Source: Prevotella sp. | GTDB lineage: Bacteria; Bacteroidota; Bacteroidia; Bacteroidales; Bacteroidaceae | Length of the DNA stretch: 45,847 bases | Assembly (NCBI GenBank): GCA_017477435.1 | Contig: JAFUVV010000020.1 | Coordinates: forward strand, 1 to 45,847 | Direction: 5' to 3' | In this document: positions 1-8,120 of the stretch, one piece after another | Numbering within the stretch: position 1 is the first letter of the stretch | How the letters are laid out: every line of letters begins with the position of its first letter | Translations under genes and position numbers: made by a program | Notes under the pieces: model-generated | The model's input: the letters and a program-made list of their open reading frames with translations, nothing else | Database searches by the model: none | What the model was told of the DNA's origin: nothing

Positions 1-21
1 AATTAATGAATAATTCGTGAT

Positions 22-49
22 AATTCGTGTTTTTATTTTAACACGAATT
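22..49. terminator. AT-rich hairpin in left-edge intergenic region
   Basis: A 10-bp perfect inverted repeat (AATTCGTGTT at 22-31, AACACGAATT at 40-49) closes an 8-nt T/A-rich loop. It lies beyond the 3' end of the minus-strand lipoprotein gene and may end transcription there. The rest of positions 1-243 is AT-rich, with a short direct repeat ATCAGCTAA near 170-186; I see no gene in it. Confidence 0.3.
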
Positions 50-243
50 GCCATGAATTGACCATAAATTATTCATAAATTTTATGTACAATTAATTTTG
101 AACAGTTACTTAATAAGGCATTCTCAATCTGTGAAATCTCGTTTGATGAATATAGCAGTTGGTGTAAAATCAGCTAAATCAGCTAAATCTGTGGTATATC
201 CCTCTATGCTCAACTCATTTTTCCCTTTCTGTCGTTTCTTTTC

Positions 244-708
244 TCAGCGCTTGGAGTAGTGCAGGCGCAGGTCGTGGCTGCGGAGAGTCATCGCTCCCGA
301 CGACAGGCGCTCGATGTCGAACGTCTGGTCGAGACTCTCGATGCCGAATGGCTTCAGCGGTGCGGCATCGGTGAGTGGCGGGTCGCCGTTAGGGCGGTCG
401 TTGCGGCAGGGGTTGTATATGCGCAACGTCGTATTGCCCAGCTCGAAGCGGCAGAAGCAGTCGACGGTGGCTGTCAGCTGGTCGCTAAGGCGCAGCATGT
501 CGCATTCCACGGAGAGGAACAGCAGCCTGTCGCCGACGTCGACGCTCTTTCCGCTGGCAAGGGTGTCGACACGCGTAAGTTGCCAGAAGCCGTCGAGATG
601 ACCGTTATGCGACATCTCAAGCGAGCAGGAGGTGAATATGAATTGATAAACGAAAAATGATAAATGAAAAAACATTAATCGTTTTCCTATTTTAGTCGTT
701 CGTCTCAT
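244..708 (-). CDS. small lipoprotein, lipocalin-like
   Basis: A 154-residue exported protein of unknown function. The N-terminus has a basic stretch, a hydrophobic segment and a lipobox FTSC, so Cys28 should be lipidated. A later start at Met12 would give a more usual signal length. The mature part begins with a segment like HLDGFWQLTRVDTL, which resembles small beta-rich lipocalin-like lipoproteins of Bacteroidales; that family link is from memory of similar proteins and is weak. The gene starts 17 bp after the stop of the Wzi-like gene on the same strand, so the two are probably co-transcribed and this one may serve the same envelope process. Confidence 0.7.
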   Translation of the reverse strand: MRRTTKIGKRLMFFHLSFFVYQFIFTSCSLEMSHNGHLDGFWQLTRVDTLASGKSVDVGDRLLFLSVECDMLRLSDQLTATVDCFCRFELGNTTLRIYNPCRNDRPNGDPPLTDAAPLKPFGIESLDQTFDIERLSSGAMTLRSHDLRLHYSKR

Positions 709-725
709 TGTCGTCTTTTTTATTG

Positions 726-2324
726 TTACCTCGTCATCGTCTTAGATATCGTGATTTGCATGCCATAGTTGTTGCCGTATATCTTTCCGTGGTCGAGACC
801 GAATGCCGCTTTTATGCTGCATCCGCGCAGTGGGTTGGCGGTGAACCGGTATGTGGCTTCGGCCATCAGACTGAGGTTGTGCCGCGGCGAGGGGTAGGGG
901 TTGAGGTATGTGCCCTGGCCGTCTTGCCATGTAGCGAGGAGACGGTAGTCGAGCGTGGGCGACGGATGGCCGTCGATGCCGAGGTGGAATGCCATGAATC
1001 GGTTGTTCTCCACTTCTATGCGGCCGGTCGTGTTGTAGATGGGAGAGCGGTAGAGCGGGTTGCCCATCACTTGCCCCCAGTGCTGCCAGCCGGTGTAGAT
1101 GTGGTGATTGTAGAAGTTGTCGTTGCCGCCGATGTGGTCGCTGATGTTGCGGGTGTGGTCGTGGAAGATGGGGCCGCTCTGGTATTTCGTGTAGATATAC
1201 TCGGCCACGATGTCGGATATCCAGCGCGAGTTTTTCAGCTTTATCTCCACGCCGAGCAGCATGTCTTTGAGTTTGTAGATGAGATAACGCGAATGTTTTT
1301 TCTCGTTCCACTCGTCGCCTTCGCCGTATCCGTCGTAGTCGGTGAAGAGCATGGCAGAGTGGTCTTCGAAGAATTTGTCGGCATACAGCGACACAGCGAG
1401 GGTGGGGAAGTCGTAGTTGAGCCGCATGACCCAGCTGCCTACCTGGTCGCCCGACACGTTCTTGTAGACTGTCTCCCCAGCGTCGAAGCCACCCGGGACG
1501 AGGGCGTGGAGGAATCCTCTCAGCCCTGTCTCTCCGATGAGCGGTGTCATCTCGTCGCCATTCTTGGCGTAGGCGGTGCCTCCGTAGATGGCTGCCATTT
1601 CGAGTCCCATTTCGATCGACCATGGCTGGCGGCGGCTGTCGCCTCCTATGCGCAGGTAGCCAGCCTTGCTATGGAAGAGCGCGTTGTCGACATATTTCGA
1701 TTTTTTCTCTGTGAAAGCGTGTTGCCAGCGCTGGTCTGTCATGCGTCCGTAGGCGATGTGGCCTTTCATCTGCACCCATCCTCTTGTGAGAGGCAGTGTC
1801 CAATAGTCGGGCAGGGCGAGTCTCATTTGCGGCACGGGGCGTGAGTTGATGCCGAGAGTCTGCGATCCGCTCGAGAGTCGGTTGTTCTTCAGTTCCATGG
1901 GATGCTGCTTGCTTCCGACGGCGAGTGTGCCGTGGAGCCATCGCAGCTCGGCGTAGGCTTGCTGAACGACGACGTTGCTTGTGTAATTGAACGGCAGTGC
2001 GATGTCGAATCCGTAGCCCACGGCCAGTGCCTTGGCGGAGTCGGCGTCGAGCGATCTGATGGCAGATGCCCGGAGATAGCCGTTGGTGCTCTCGAGGGAA
2101 CTGAGACCATATCTGTTGGCGTTGAGCCACAGCGGTGTGTTTCCGTGGCTTGCGGAAATCTGGGCTTCAGCGGTATATTCGATGCCTCCAAGGAGCGACG
2201 GCCGGCTTGTCTGGCTGTCGTCTGTCGTCTGTGCACGTGCTCCGACGGCCGTCAGTGCTACGATGATGAATGCCAGGGCTACTCCCCTCGGCAGGCTATT
2301 ATGGTGTGTGTCGACTTTTGTCAT
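726..2324 (-). CDS. Wzi-like capsule assembly outer-membrane protein
   Basis: A 532-residue protein with a signal peptide ending near residue 31 (ARA before Q), followed by long alternating beta-strand-like sequence rich in aromatic residues, Asn and Gly. The order of motifs (an ETxxxG-like early strand, LWLNANRYGL, the QQAYAEL strand, many Tyr/Trp strand ends) matches the Bacteroidetes branch of the capsule assembly Wzi family, outer-membrane beta-barrels thought to bind or organise capsular polysaccharide at the cell surface. The C-terminal residues end in a short strand. It is first in an apparent two-gene unit with the downstream lipoprotein. The family assignment is by recognition of the sequence pattern; the carbohydrate partner is not visible. 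Confidence 0.75.
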   Translation of the reverse strand: MTKVDTHHNSLPRGVALAFIIVALTAVGARAQTTDDSQTSRPSLLGGIEYTAEAQISASHGNTPLWLNANRYGLSSLESTNGYLRASAIRSLDADSAKALAVGYGFDIALPFNYTSNVVVQQAYAELRWLHGTLAVGSKQHPMELKNNRLSSGSQTLGINSRPVPQMRLALPDYWTLPLTRGWVQMKGHIAYGRMTDQRWQHAFTEKKSKYVDNALFHSKAGYLRIGGDSRRQPWSIEMGLEMAAIYGGTAYAKNGDEMTPLIGETGLRGFLHALVPGGFDAGETVYKNVSGDQVGSWVMRLNYDFPTLAVSLYADKFFEDHSAMLFTDYDGYGEGDEWNEKKHSRYLIYKLKDMLLGVEIKLKNSRWISDIVAEYIYTKYQSGPIFHDHTRNISDHIGGNDNFYNHHIYTGWQHWGQVMGNPLYRSPIYNTTGRIEVENNRFMAFHLGIDGHPSPTLDYRLLATWQDGQGTYLNPYPSPRHNLSLMAEATYRFTANPLRGCSIKAAFGLDHGKIYGNNYGMQITISKTMTR

Positions 2325-2403
2325 TATTCTCTAAACGCTCCACATCTTATTTTATTGTGCGCGCGATAGCTTTTTAACCCAAATGGGTCATGATTTCAAG
2401 TAT

Positions 2404-2438
2404 AGGGATTTTCCTCTCCGGGTTTAGGGAAAATCCCT
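2404..2438 (+). promoter_or_regulatory. hairpin upstream of the Arg/Ser-rich secreted protein
   Basis: An 11-bp perfect inverted repeat (AGGGATTTTCC at 2404-2414, GGAAAATCCCT at 2428-2438) with a 13-nt loop lies about 80 bp before the start codon at 2517. No T-run follows, so it does not look like a terminator. A second, weaker pairing (CCTCTCCG with CGGAGG further on) would compete with it. It could be an operator or a leader structure; the role is unknown. Confidence 0.35.
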
Positions 2439-2516
2439 TTCGGAGGTCGTGACTTATTATTTATTTTGCACTCAGAGAAAAGAAACCGAAGTATTAACAT
2501 TAAAAAATATACGATT

Positions 2517-3662
2517 ATGAAAAAGTTCTTGTTAGCCGTAGTAGCACTTACCACGATAGTGGTATCGGCAAGTGCAATGAGTTATGAGCAGGCATGCCGC
2601 CAGGCTTTGTTTCTCACAGACAAGATGGCTTATGAGCTTAATCTGACCGACGAGCAGTATGAGGCAGCTTATGAAGTCAATCTCGACTACCTGATGAGCA
2701 TCAGCAATTACGACGAGCTGTACGGAATATACTGGCAGCAGCGTAATCTCGATCTCAGTTATATATTGCTCGATTGGCAGTATAGGGCATATCTGAATGC
2801 TTCGTATTTCTATCGTCCTCTCTACTGGCGCGATGGATTCTGGCACTTCTCAATCTATGCCCGCTATCCACATCGCGACTACTTCTACTTTGGTCGTCCT
2901 CATTTCTATCACGTATACCGCGGCGGTCATTCTTGGCATCACAATGGCGGACGCTCCTGGTACCACGGCCGTCACTTCGGCGGTAACCAAGGAGGCAAGC
3001 ACTTCGGTATGCGCGACGGTTTTGATCGCGGCGACTTCGGGCGCGGGCATCGCGGACTGGAGCCCGGTCGTGGTCAGGGCAGCATGAAGGGCGCAGGCGG
3101 TAGCGGGCGTCACGATGTGCAGCAGCCTCGCGGAAATGGCCGCGACGTGCAGAACGGCACACGTCCGCGCAGCACCTTCGGAGGTGGCGGTACCACTGTC
3201 GAGCGCCGTCAAGGCGAGGGCACGGGAATACGTCAGAGCGTAGGCGGAGGAGCAGAGCGCCGTCAGACAGAAGGCTCTGCCACCATGCGCCAGCGTCCGA
3301 GTCTCGACCGCAGCACATCGTCGCCATCGGTGCGCGAGAGCAGTACACGTCAGACCGTGACGCGTCAAGGCAGCGACATGCGCCGTTCAGCAGAGACGCA
3401 GAGCATGCAGCGTCAGTCCAGCTCGTTCTCCGGCGCCCGTCAGCGCAGCACGATGAGCACCGCTCCTCAGCGCTCCATCAGCAGCAGCCAGCGCAGCATG
3501 AGCTCTGCTCCAAGCCGTTCCTATAGCACACCATCGCGCAGCTCAGGCGCCTCAGTATCGCGCAGCTCGTCATATTCGGGTGGGTCGCGCAGCTCGGCAG
3601 GCGCAAGCCACGGCGGTGGCAGCAGCCGCGGAGGAGGCTCTCACTTCGGAGGACACAGGTAG
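2517..3662 (+). CDS. secreted Tyr/Trp/His- and Arg/Ser-rich protein of unknown function
   Basis: A 381-residue protein with a clear signal peptide (MKKFLLAVVALTTIVVSASA). Residues about 21-100 form a helical, Tyr-rich segment (LNLTDEQYEAAYEVNLDYL), followed by an aromatic and His-rich stretch with repeated HRDYFYFGR-type words. From about residue 160 to the end the sequence is low complexity: Gly/His first, then Arg, Ser and Gln with recurring RQ, SSS and SRSS words, ending in Gly/Ser/His. The frame is open further upstream, but that extension needs a TTG start; ATG at 2517 gives the signal peptide. I do not recognise a family. The highly basic tail suggests binding to polyanions such as nucleic acid or acidic polysaccharide, which is inference. 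Confidence 0.75.
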   Translation: MKKFLLAVVALTTIVVSASAMSYEQACRQALFLTDKMAYELNLTDEQYEAAYEVNLDYLMSISNYDELYGIYWQQRNLDLSYILLDWQYRAYLNASYFYRPLYWRDGFWHFSIYARYPHRDYFYFGRPHFYHVYRGGHSWHHNGGRSWYHGRHFGGNQGGKHFGMRDGFDRGDFGRGHRGLEPGRGQGSMKGAGGSGRHDVQQPRGNGRDVQNGTRPRSTFGGGGTTVERRQGEGTGIRQSVGGGAERRQTEGSATMRQRPSLDRSTSSPSVRESSTRQTVTRQGSDMRRSAETQSMQRQSSSFSGARQRSTMSTAPQRSISSSQRSMSSAPSRSYSTPSRSSGASVSRSSSYSGGSRSSAGASHGGGSSRGGGSHFGGHR

Positions 3663-3783
3663 AGAGCGTAGAATGTAAAACGTAAAATGATAAATAAGCA
3701 ATAGCACAGTCTTCAGTAGAAAGTAAAAACGATTGTTTCGGGAAAACACATCTTGCTTTTGATTTGATAATAGAATGACTGCG

Positions 3784-3819
3784 GTGCGGATCTTGCGAGT
3801 GTAAGGTCCGCACTTTTCT
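3784..3819 (+). terminator. intrinsic terminator
   Basis: GTGCGGATCTT (3784-3794) pairs with AAGGTCCGCAC (3803-3813) through 11 bp with one G-U pair and an 8-nt loop, followed by TTTTCTTT. It should end transcription of the secreted-protein gene that stops at 3662. The rest of 3663-4033 holds AT-rich simple sequence and a 22-bp-period repeat array. Confidence 0.7.
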
Positions 3820-3856
3820 TTGTCTCCTGTCGTCGCCGTCAGAGCGATTCGGCTCC

Positions 3857-3941
3857 AGTACATGGGCTTTCTACTTCGAGTACACGGGCTTTGTACTTCG
3901 AGTACATGGGCTTTGTACTTCGAGTACATGGGCTTTATACT
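3857..3941. repeat. 22-bp hairpin array, family A, copy 1 (4 units)
   Basis: Four units start at 3857, 3879, 3901 and 3923, exactly 22 bp apart. Each is a 6-bp arm AGTACA, a 7-nt loop (TGGGCTT or CGGGCTT), the complementary arm TGTACT, and a 3-bp spacer TCG. Seen the other way, the arms meet as the 15-bp palindrome TGTACTTCGAGTACA, with 7 bp between palindromes. The array lies between two convergent genes. The outermost arms have single changes. Function unknown; similar arrays occur at 9027, 12766, 31983 and 39311. Confidence 0.9.
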
Positions 3942-4033
3942 GCCGGCGGAAAGATTGAATGACGATGAATGTTGGCAGGCTTGGTCGGGCTGATGTCTGT
4001 CTGTAGTTGCTGAAGAAAGATTTTCTGGTGTTG

Positions 4034-4540
4034 TCAGAGCGTCAGTGTGCGCACTTCGCCGTTGCTCATTCGTGGTATCTCGTTCATCGGTTTGCCGTGG
4101 TAGACGCTCTGTATGGCTTTGTTTATTATTCCGTGTCCCACGGCGAGGACGGTCTTCCCTTCGTGCTTCCGCTTTATCTCTGCGAGCAGGGCAGTTGCTC
4201 TTGCCTTCATTGCGTCGATGGTCTCGATGTCGTCGGGCCACGGCTCGTCTTTAAGGTCGGGTATGTATCTTCCCGTGAACGAGCCCCAGTCGCGTTCGCG
4301 CAGCAGTGGGGTGGTGATGATTGCTGCGCCGGTGTCCTCGGCCAGTATGCGGCATGTCTCCACGGCGCGGGCCAGGTCGCTCGAGATGTATACGTCTATC
4401 TTCTCGCCGGCGAGGGCTGTTTTGAGGTCTTGTGCCTGCCGGCGGCCGGTGGCGTTGAGGGTGCCATGTGTCTGGCCCTGCATGATGTGACGCAGGTTTT
4501 CTTCGGTTTCGCCGTGGCGGACGAGTAAAAGCTTGGTCAT
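4034..4540 (-). CDS. histidine phosphatase family protein
   Basis: A 168-residue cytoplasmic enzyme of the histidine phosphatase (phosphoglycerate mutase-like) superfamily. The phospho-accepting His is in LVRHGET (RHG at residues 8-10), the second catalytic His is in AVGHG near residue 136, and the conserved Arg of SSDLARAVET is near residue 59. The length is at the short end for the family. The substrate cannot be read from sequence; small-molecule phosphatases such as the alpha-ribazole phosphatase or GpmB-like types are possible. It lies downstream of the DUF349 gene but is separated from it by a strong terminator, so it is probably transcribed on its own. Confidence 0.85.
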   Translation of the reverse strand: MTKLLLVRHGETEENLRHIMQGQTHGTLNATGRRQAQDLKTALAGEKIDVYISSDLARAVETCRILAEDTGAAIITTPLLRERDWGSFTGRYIPDLKDEPWPDDIETIDAMKARATALLAEIKRKHEGKTVLAVGHGIINKAIQSVYHGKPMNEIPRMSNGEVRTLTL

Positions 4541-4663
4541 TTTACGATTTTACGATTTCACGATTTGACAATTATATGATTTGACAATTTTACGATTTAC
4601 GATTTCACAGTCATATCATAATTATCAATTATCAATTTTCAATATCCTCGGTTTTTCCCTAAA

Positions 4664-4713
4664 AAAGAGTCACCCTTCTGCCTGGCGTTTCGGCTAGCGT
4701 AGGGTGACTCTTT
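4664..4713 (-). terminator. intrinsic terminator after the DUF349 gene
   Basis: A 13-bp perfect stem (AAAGAGTCACCCT at 4664-4676 with AGGGTGACTCTTT at 4701-4713) encloses a 24-nt loop that can itself partly pair. On the minus strand it is followed by a run of six T residues. It lies 31 bp after the DUF349 stop codon. Confidence 0.85.
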
Positions 4714-4744
4714 ACTTTTAACGTTTAACGTTTTAACTTTTAAC

Positions 4745-6721
4745 TTAATCTTGTTCTTCTTCGGTGTTCTCGGCGTCGATGGCTTTTATCTTTTGTCTGA
4801 CGAGCTCGCAGTCGTCTTTCAGTTTCTGGACTTTGCGGTTGAGCTCGTCGATGAGGCTGTTGCCTTTTTTCGATGAGGCGTTGAGGAATCCGAGGTTGTT
4901 CTCGTAGGTTTGTATTTCCTGCTTCATCTGCTCGTATCGTCGCATGAGTCGGCCGCGCTCGTCCATGAGGGCATCTTCGCCGCGGCGTGCAATATTCTTG
5001 ATATTGTTCTTGAAATTGTCGAGTCGGCGGCGCGAGGTGTTGATGTTGAGCTCGGAGCGCAGCTTGTCCATCACTTCGCGGTATTCGGCGTAGATCTTGT
5101 CTTTTTCCTTGAACGGCACGTGTCCTGTCTGCTGATACTGCTCTATGAGTTCGTGCACTTTCTCCTCTGCGTCGTCGGCTTTCTCTTCGAGCACGGCTTT
5201 CAGCTGCTCGATGATGGAGCGCTTTGTCTCGAGGTTGGCGTGCTCGGTGCTGCGTGTATCGACGTTTGCGGCATTGCGTGCCTCGAAGAATTTGTTGCAT
5301 GCGGCGAGGAATTCGCTCCATAGCTGGTCGCCCAACTTCTTGGGTACCATTCCGATGGTCTTCCATTCTTTCTGCAGGGCAATCATCTTATCGCTTGTCG
5401 AGCGCCACTCGGTGCTGTCGGCCAGTGCCTTGGCTTTTTCCACGAGAGCGCGTTTCTTTTCTGCATTCTCGCTGAAGCGTTGCTTCATCTCCTTGAAGTA
5501 TTCGGCCTTACGTGAGAAGAACGAGTCGCATGCGGCACGGAAGCGTTCGAATATCTTCACGTTCATTTTCTGCGGTGCAAAGCCGATTGTCTTCCATTCG
5601 TTTTGTATTTCGATGATCTGCTTTGTGTGTTTTTCCCAGTCGGCAGCGCCTTTGTTTTCTTCCTGTGCAATGGCTTCTACTTTTTCGCAGAGTGCTGTTT
5701 TCTTGGCGAGGTTGTCGTCTTCCTGTGCCCGGAGGTTTTCGAAGTGTTGCTGGTGGCGCTTGTTCACGACGGTTGATGCTGCTTTGAATCGTGCCCATGT
5801 TTCTTCCCGCAGTTCTTTTGCCACTGGTCCGATCTCGCGATATTGCTGGTGTAGGTCTTGCAGTTGTTGGAATGCGCTCACCACATCGGGCTCTTCGGCC
5901 AGCTTTTCTGCGGCTTCACAGAGCTTTGTCTTCATTTCGAGGTTTTTCTTGAAGTCGTATTCGCGGGCTTCGCTGTTTAGTTTCAGCAGGTCGTAGAACT
6001 GTTCTACATAGAGTTGATAGTTGCGCCATAGCTCGTTGGCTTTTTCGGCGGGCACGGCTTTGATTTCTCTCCACTGCTGCTGTAGGGCTTTGAATGTCTG
6101 GTATGAGCGGTTGGCTTCGTCGGGCGATGTGGCGATGGCTTTTATCTGCTCGATTATGTCGAGTTTCTTCTTCAGGTTTTCCTGTTTTTCTGCCTCGGTT
6201 TGTTGGAATGCTTTCTGTCGGCGTTCTTTTATGACAGCCATTTCGGCTTTGAAGACATTCTCGTCTTCGTCGGGTGTGATCTGGTATTTTTCGGGATCGC
6301 CTCCTGCGTCGAGATATTCTTTCAGCTGTGCTTCGCGTTCTGCGATGTGGTATTTGTAGAATGTGGTCTTCAGCAGGTCCAGTTCTTCCTTGCGTGGTGT
6401 TTCTCCCTCGCTGACTATTTCTTTTAGTCTGTCGAGCACGTCGGCTTTTGAAGCATAGTTTTTCTGCTGTGCTTCTTCTGTCGGTTTTTCCTCGACCGGT
6501 GCTGGTTCTTCTGCCGGTGTCTCGGGTTCGGCTTCCGGCTCTTGCTCTTGCTCTGTGTCGGCAGTGGGAGCTTCTGTCTCGGGAGCTGTTGCTTCGGGTG
6601 TTTCTACTTCGGGTGCTTCTGTTGCTACGGTTTCTTGTGCTTCAGTGTTGACCACTTCTTCTTGCTGTTTTACATTCTCTGCTTGCTCTTGCTGCAGAAC
6701 GTTTTCTTGAGAGTCCATCAT
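4745..6721 (-). CDS. DUF349 domain protein
   Basis: A 658-residue, highly charged, helical protein. Residues about 1-90 are low complexity, rich in Glu, Thr, Pro and Ala. The remainder consists of repeated helical modules with recurring words such as LQKEWKTIG, LQQQWREIK and LHQQYREIGPV, each followed by a segment like LWRNYQ or TWARFKAA. These are the DUF349 signature and appear about five or six times. The C-terminal 100 residues look like coiled coil (ELNRKVQKLKDDCELVRQKI). DUF349 proteins are common in Bacteroidetes and of uncertain function. No signal peptide is seen, so it should be cytoplasmic. It is monocistronic, with its own terminator. Confidence 0.9.
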   Translation of the reverse strand: MMDSQENVLQQEQAENVKQQEEVVNTEAQETVATEAPEVETPEATAPETEAPTADTEQEQEPEAEPETPAEEPAPVEEKPTEEAQQKNYASKADVLDRLKEIVSEGETPRKEELDLLKTTFYKYHIAEREAQLKEYLDAGGDPEKYQITPDEDENVFKAEMAVIKERRQKAFQQTEAEKQENLKKKLDIIEQIKAIATSPDEANRSYQTFKALQQQWREIKAVPAEKANELWRNYQLYVEQFYDLLKLNSEAREYDFKKNLEMKTKLCEAAEKLAEEPDVVSAFQQLQDLHQQYREIGPVAKELREETWARFKAASTVVNKRHQQHFENLRAQEDDNLAKKTALCEKVEAIAQEENKGAADWEKHTKQIIEIQNEWKTIGFAPQKMNVKIFERFRAACDSFFSRKAEYFKEMKQRFSENAEKKRALVEKAKALADSTEWRSTSDKMIALQKEWKTIGMVPKKLGDQLWSEFLAACNKFFEARNAANVDTRSTEHANLETKRSIIEQLKAVLEEKADDAEEKVHELIEQYQQTGHVPFKEKDKIYAEYREVMDKLRSELNINTSRRRLDNFKNNIKNIARRGEDALMDERGRLMRRYEQMKQEIQTYENNLGFLNASSKKGNSLIDELNRKVQKLKDDCELVRQKIKAIDAENTEEEQD

Positions 6722-6913
6722 TCCGTTGTTTTTTGGTTTATGATTCGGTGAGATTCTTTTTTCGTCTTTTCACGTTGGTGTTTGTGGCTGTCAGCCTGGG
6801 TGAGGTTGTTCTGTTACATGGCCGTTGTGATGAAGACAAATTATTGTAGTCTGCAAACTTATATAAAAAAAATGAAAAACCGCAATGATTTTTCATTTTT
6901 TTCTTTTTTTCGT

Positions 6914-7840
6914 TTACAGTAGCCGTTTCTTTCGTAGTAATCCCCAGCATAGTGCTGCGATGAATACTGATATGACGATGGCCACGATGAAACCGTATTT
7001 TGATGTTTCCATTCCGTTAATGAGGTTCATTCCGAAGAGTGACGCGATGAGTGTGGGCATCATCATGATGATGGTGACCGAGGTGAGTGTACGCATCACG
7101 GTGTTCATGTTGTTGTTGATGATGCTTGAGTAGGTGTCCATGGTCGACTCGAGGATGTCGGAGTAGATGTTTGCTGTTTCTCTTGCCTGCGACATCTCGA
7201 TGTTGACGTCTTCTATGAGGTCGGCGTCGAGTTCGTCGACTTGCAGCTTGAACTTCAGTTTTGCCAGGAGGTTTTCGTTTCCTCTGATGGATGTGATGAA
7301 GTATGTCAGCGAGTCTTGCAGTCGACTCAGTCCGATGAGGCTTTCGTTGTTGACGTCGTGGTCGAGGTTATGCTTTGCCTTGTCGATGAGCGAGTTGATC
7401 TGCTTGAGGCGTTTCAGATACCATACAGCGCTTGAGAGGAAGAGGCGGAACGTCATGTCGACGTAGTCGGTGAATCCCACGCCGCGCTTTTGCTGGTAGC
7501 TCACGAAGTCTATCATCATGTTTGTCTCGTAGAAGCAGACTGTTATGGTGACGTCGCGTTTGTGTATTATACCGAGCGGCACTGTGGTGTAGGGTGTGCG
7601 CGAGCGTATTTCTTTGACGTATGGTATGCGCAGTATGATGAGCATCCATCCGTCGTCGTACTCATAGCGTGCTCGCTCGTCGGTATCGCTGATGTCCGAC
7701 ATGAAATAGTCGGGAATGTTGAAGCGTTCCTGCAGTTCCTGCTGGTCGTCTTCTGTGGGGCACGTCACCTGTATCCAGCAGTTCGGCTCCCATTCTTGGA
7801 GTGCTTTGAGCCCTCCGGTATAGTTCCAGTAAGTCTTCAT
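6914..7840 (-). CDS. corA: CorA family divalent cation transporter
   Basis: A 308-residue inner-membrane channel for Mg2+ (Co2+ and Ni2+ are also carried by the family). The long N-terminal cytoplasmic domain contains the helical region ending in the stalk helix. The two membrane segments are at the C-terminus: the first ends with the family signature GMN (residues about 270-272, in LFGMNLING), and the second covers YGFIVAIVISVFIAAL. The C-terminal basic tail RKKRLL is typical. The length matches bacterial CorA. The gene has its own upstream region with a long structured leader and a possible short reading frame, described separately. Confidence 0.93.
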   Translation of the reverse strand: MKTYWNYTGGLKALQEWEPNCWIQVTCPTEDDQQELQERFNIPDYFMSDISDTDERARYEYDDGWMLIILRIPYVKEIRSRTPYTTVPLGIIHKRDVTITVCFYETNMMIDFVSYQQKRGVGFTDYVDMTFRLFLSSAVWYLKRLKQINSLIDKAKHNLDHDVNNESLIGLSRLQDSLTYFITSIRGNENLLAKLKFKLQVDELDADLIEDVNIEMSQARETANIYSDILESTMDTYSSIINNNMNTVMRTLTSVTIIMMMPTLIASLFGMNLINGMETSKYGFIVAIVISVFIAALCWGLLRKKRLL

Positions 7841-7841
7841 T

Positions 7842-7910
7842 GCTAATCCTTCTTTACTAGATTAATAAACAATTTTCTGAAGGATTAGCCCCACTATGGG
7901 GACGTCTCCC
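7842..7910 (-). promoter_or_regulatory. structured leader just upstream of corA
   Basis: Directly before the corA start codon is an 11-bp perfect inverted repeat (GCTAATCCTTC at 7842-7852, GAAGGATTAGC at 7879-7889), which would place the start codon at the foot of a hairpin. It abuts two small competing hairpins, CCCC/GGGG at 7889-7901 and GGGGA/TCCC at about 7898-7910. The arrangement suggests control of corA expression at the level of the leader RNA. The ligand or mechanism is not shown by the sequence, and it does not look like the M-box riboswitch. Confidence 0.5.
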
Positions 7911-7958
7911 TCAACTCTGTAAGTAATAATCGTTACTTTCCGCCGGGTAGTCGTCCAT
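7911..7958 (-). CDS. possible corA leader peptide (15 residues)
   Basis: A short frame in the corA leader encodes MDDYPAESNDYYLQS and stops 70 bp before corA, just ahead of the leader hairpins. It begins after an A/G-rich stretch (AGAAAGAAGAATT), the usual context of a Bacteroidetes start. The peptide is acidic, with Pro near the N-terminus. In Enterobacteria, Mg2+ transporter genes have leader peptides with acidic residues and Pro that help to sense low Mg2+ through ribosome instability; the resemblance here is inference. A frame this short could easily be chance. Confidence 0.3.
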   Translation of the reverse strand: MDDYPAESNDYYLQS

Positions 7959-8040
7959 AATTCTTCTTTCTTTTATTAAGTGGTTAAAATAATACTGTTT
8001 TCTGACCTTCGAGTGTTTGTCGTGCTTCGAATGTCGGCTG

Positions 8041-8069
8041 CAAATGTAGTAAAAAAATCGTTAATCAAA
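8041..8069 (-). promoter_or_regulatory. candidate corA promoter
   Basis: On the minus strand TACATTTG (8048-8041) fits the Bacteroidetes TAnnTTTG element, with TTTG (8069-8066) upstream. The 17-bp spacer is shorter than the usual 19-21. A start near 8034 would give corA a leader of about 190 nt. Confidence 0.4.
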
Positions 8070-8120
8070 GACTTTGTAAGAAAAAAAAGTTGCCTATTGG
8101 CAGAAAAAACTCCTTTTTTC

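Noticed and set aside
708-1844. A 378-codon plus-strand frame opposite the Wzi-like gene
   Set aside because: Antisense shadow: low-information Val/Gly/Arg-rich translation, while the minus frame is a recognisable outer-membrane protein with a signal peptide.
3857-3941. CRISPR array
   Set aside because: The period is only 22 bp, the gaps between palindromes are 7 bp, gap sequences recur among arrays, and there are no cas genes. This is not a CRISPR array.
7842-8034. M-box or other known Mg2+ riboswitch before corA
   Set aside because: The region is short and does not show the M-box conserved helices; the small hairpins and the possible leader peptide describe it better.
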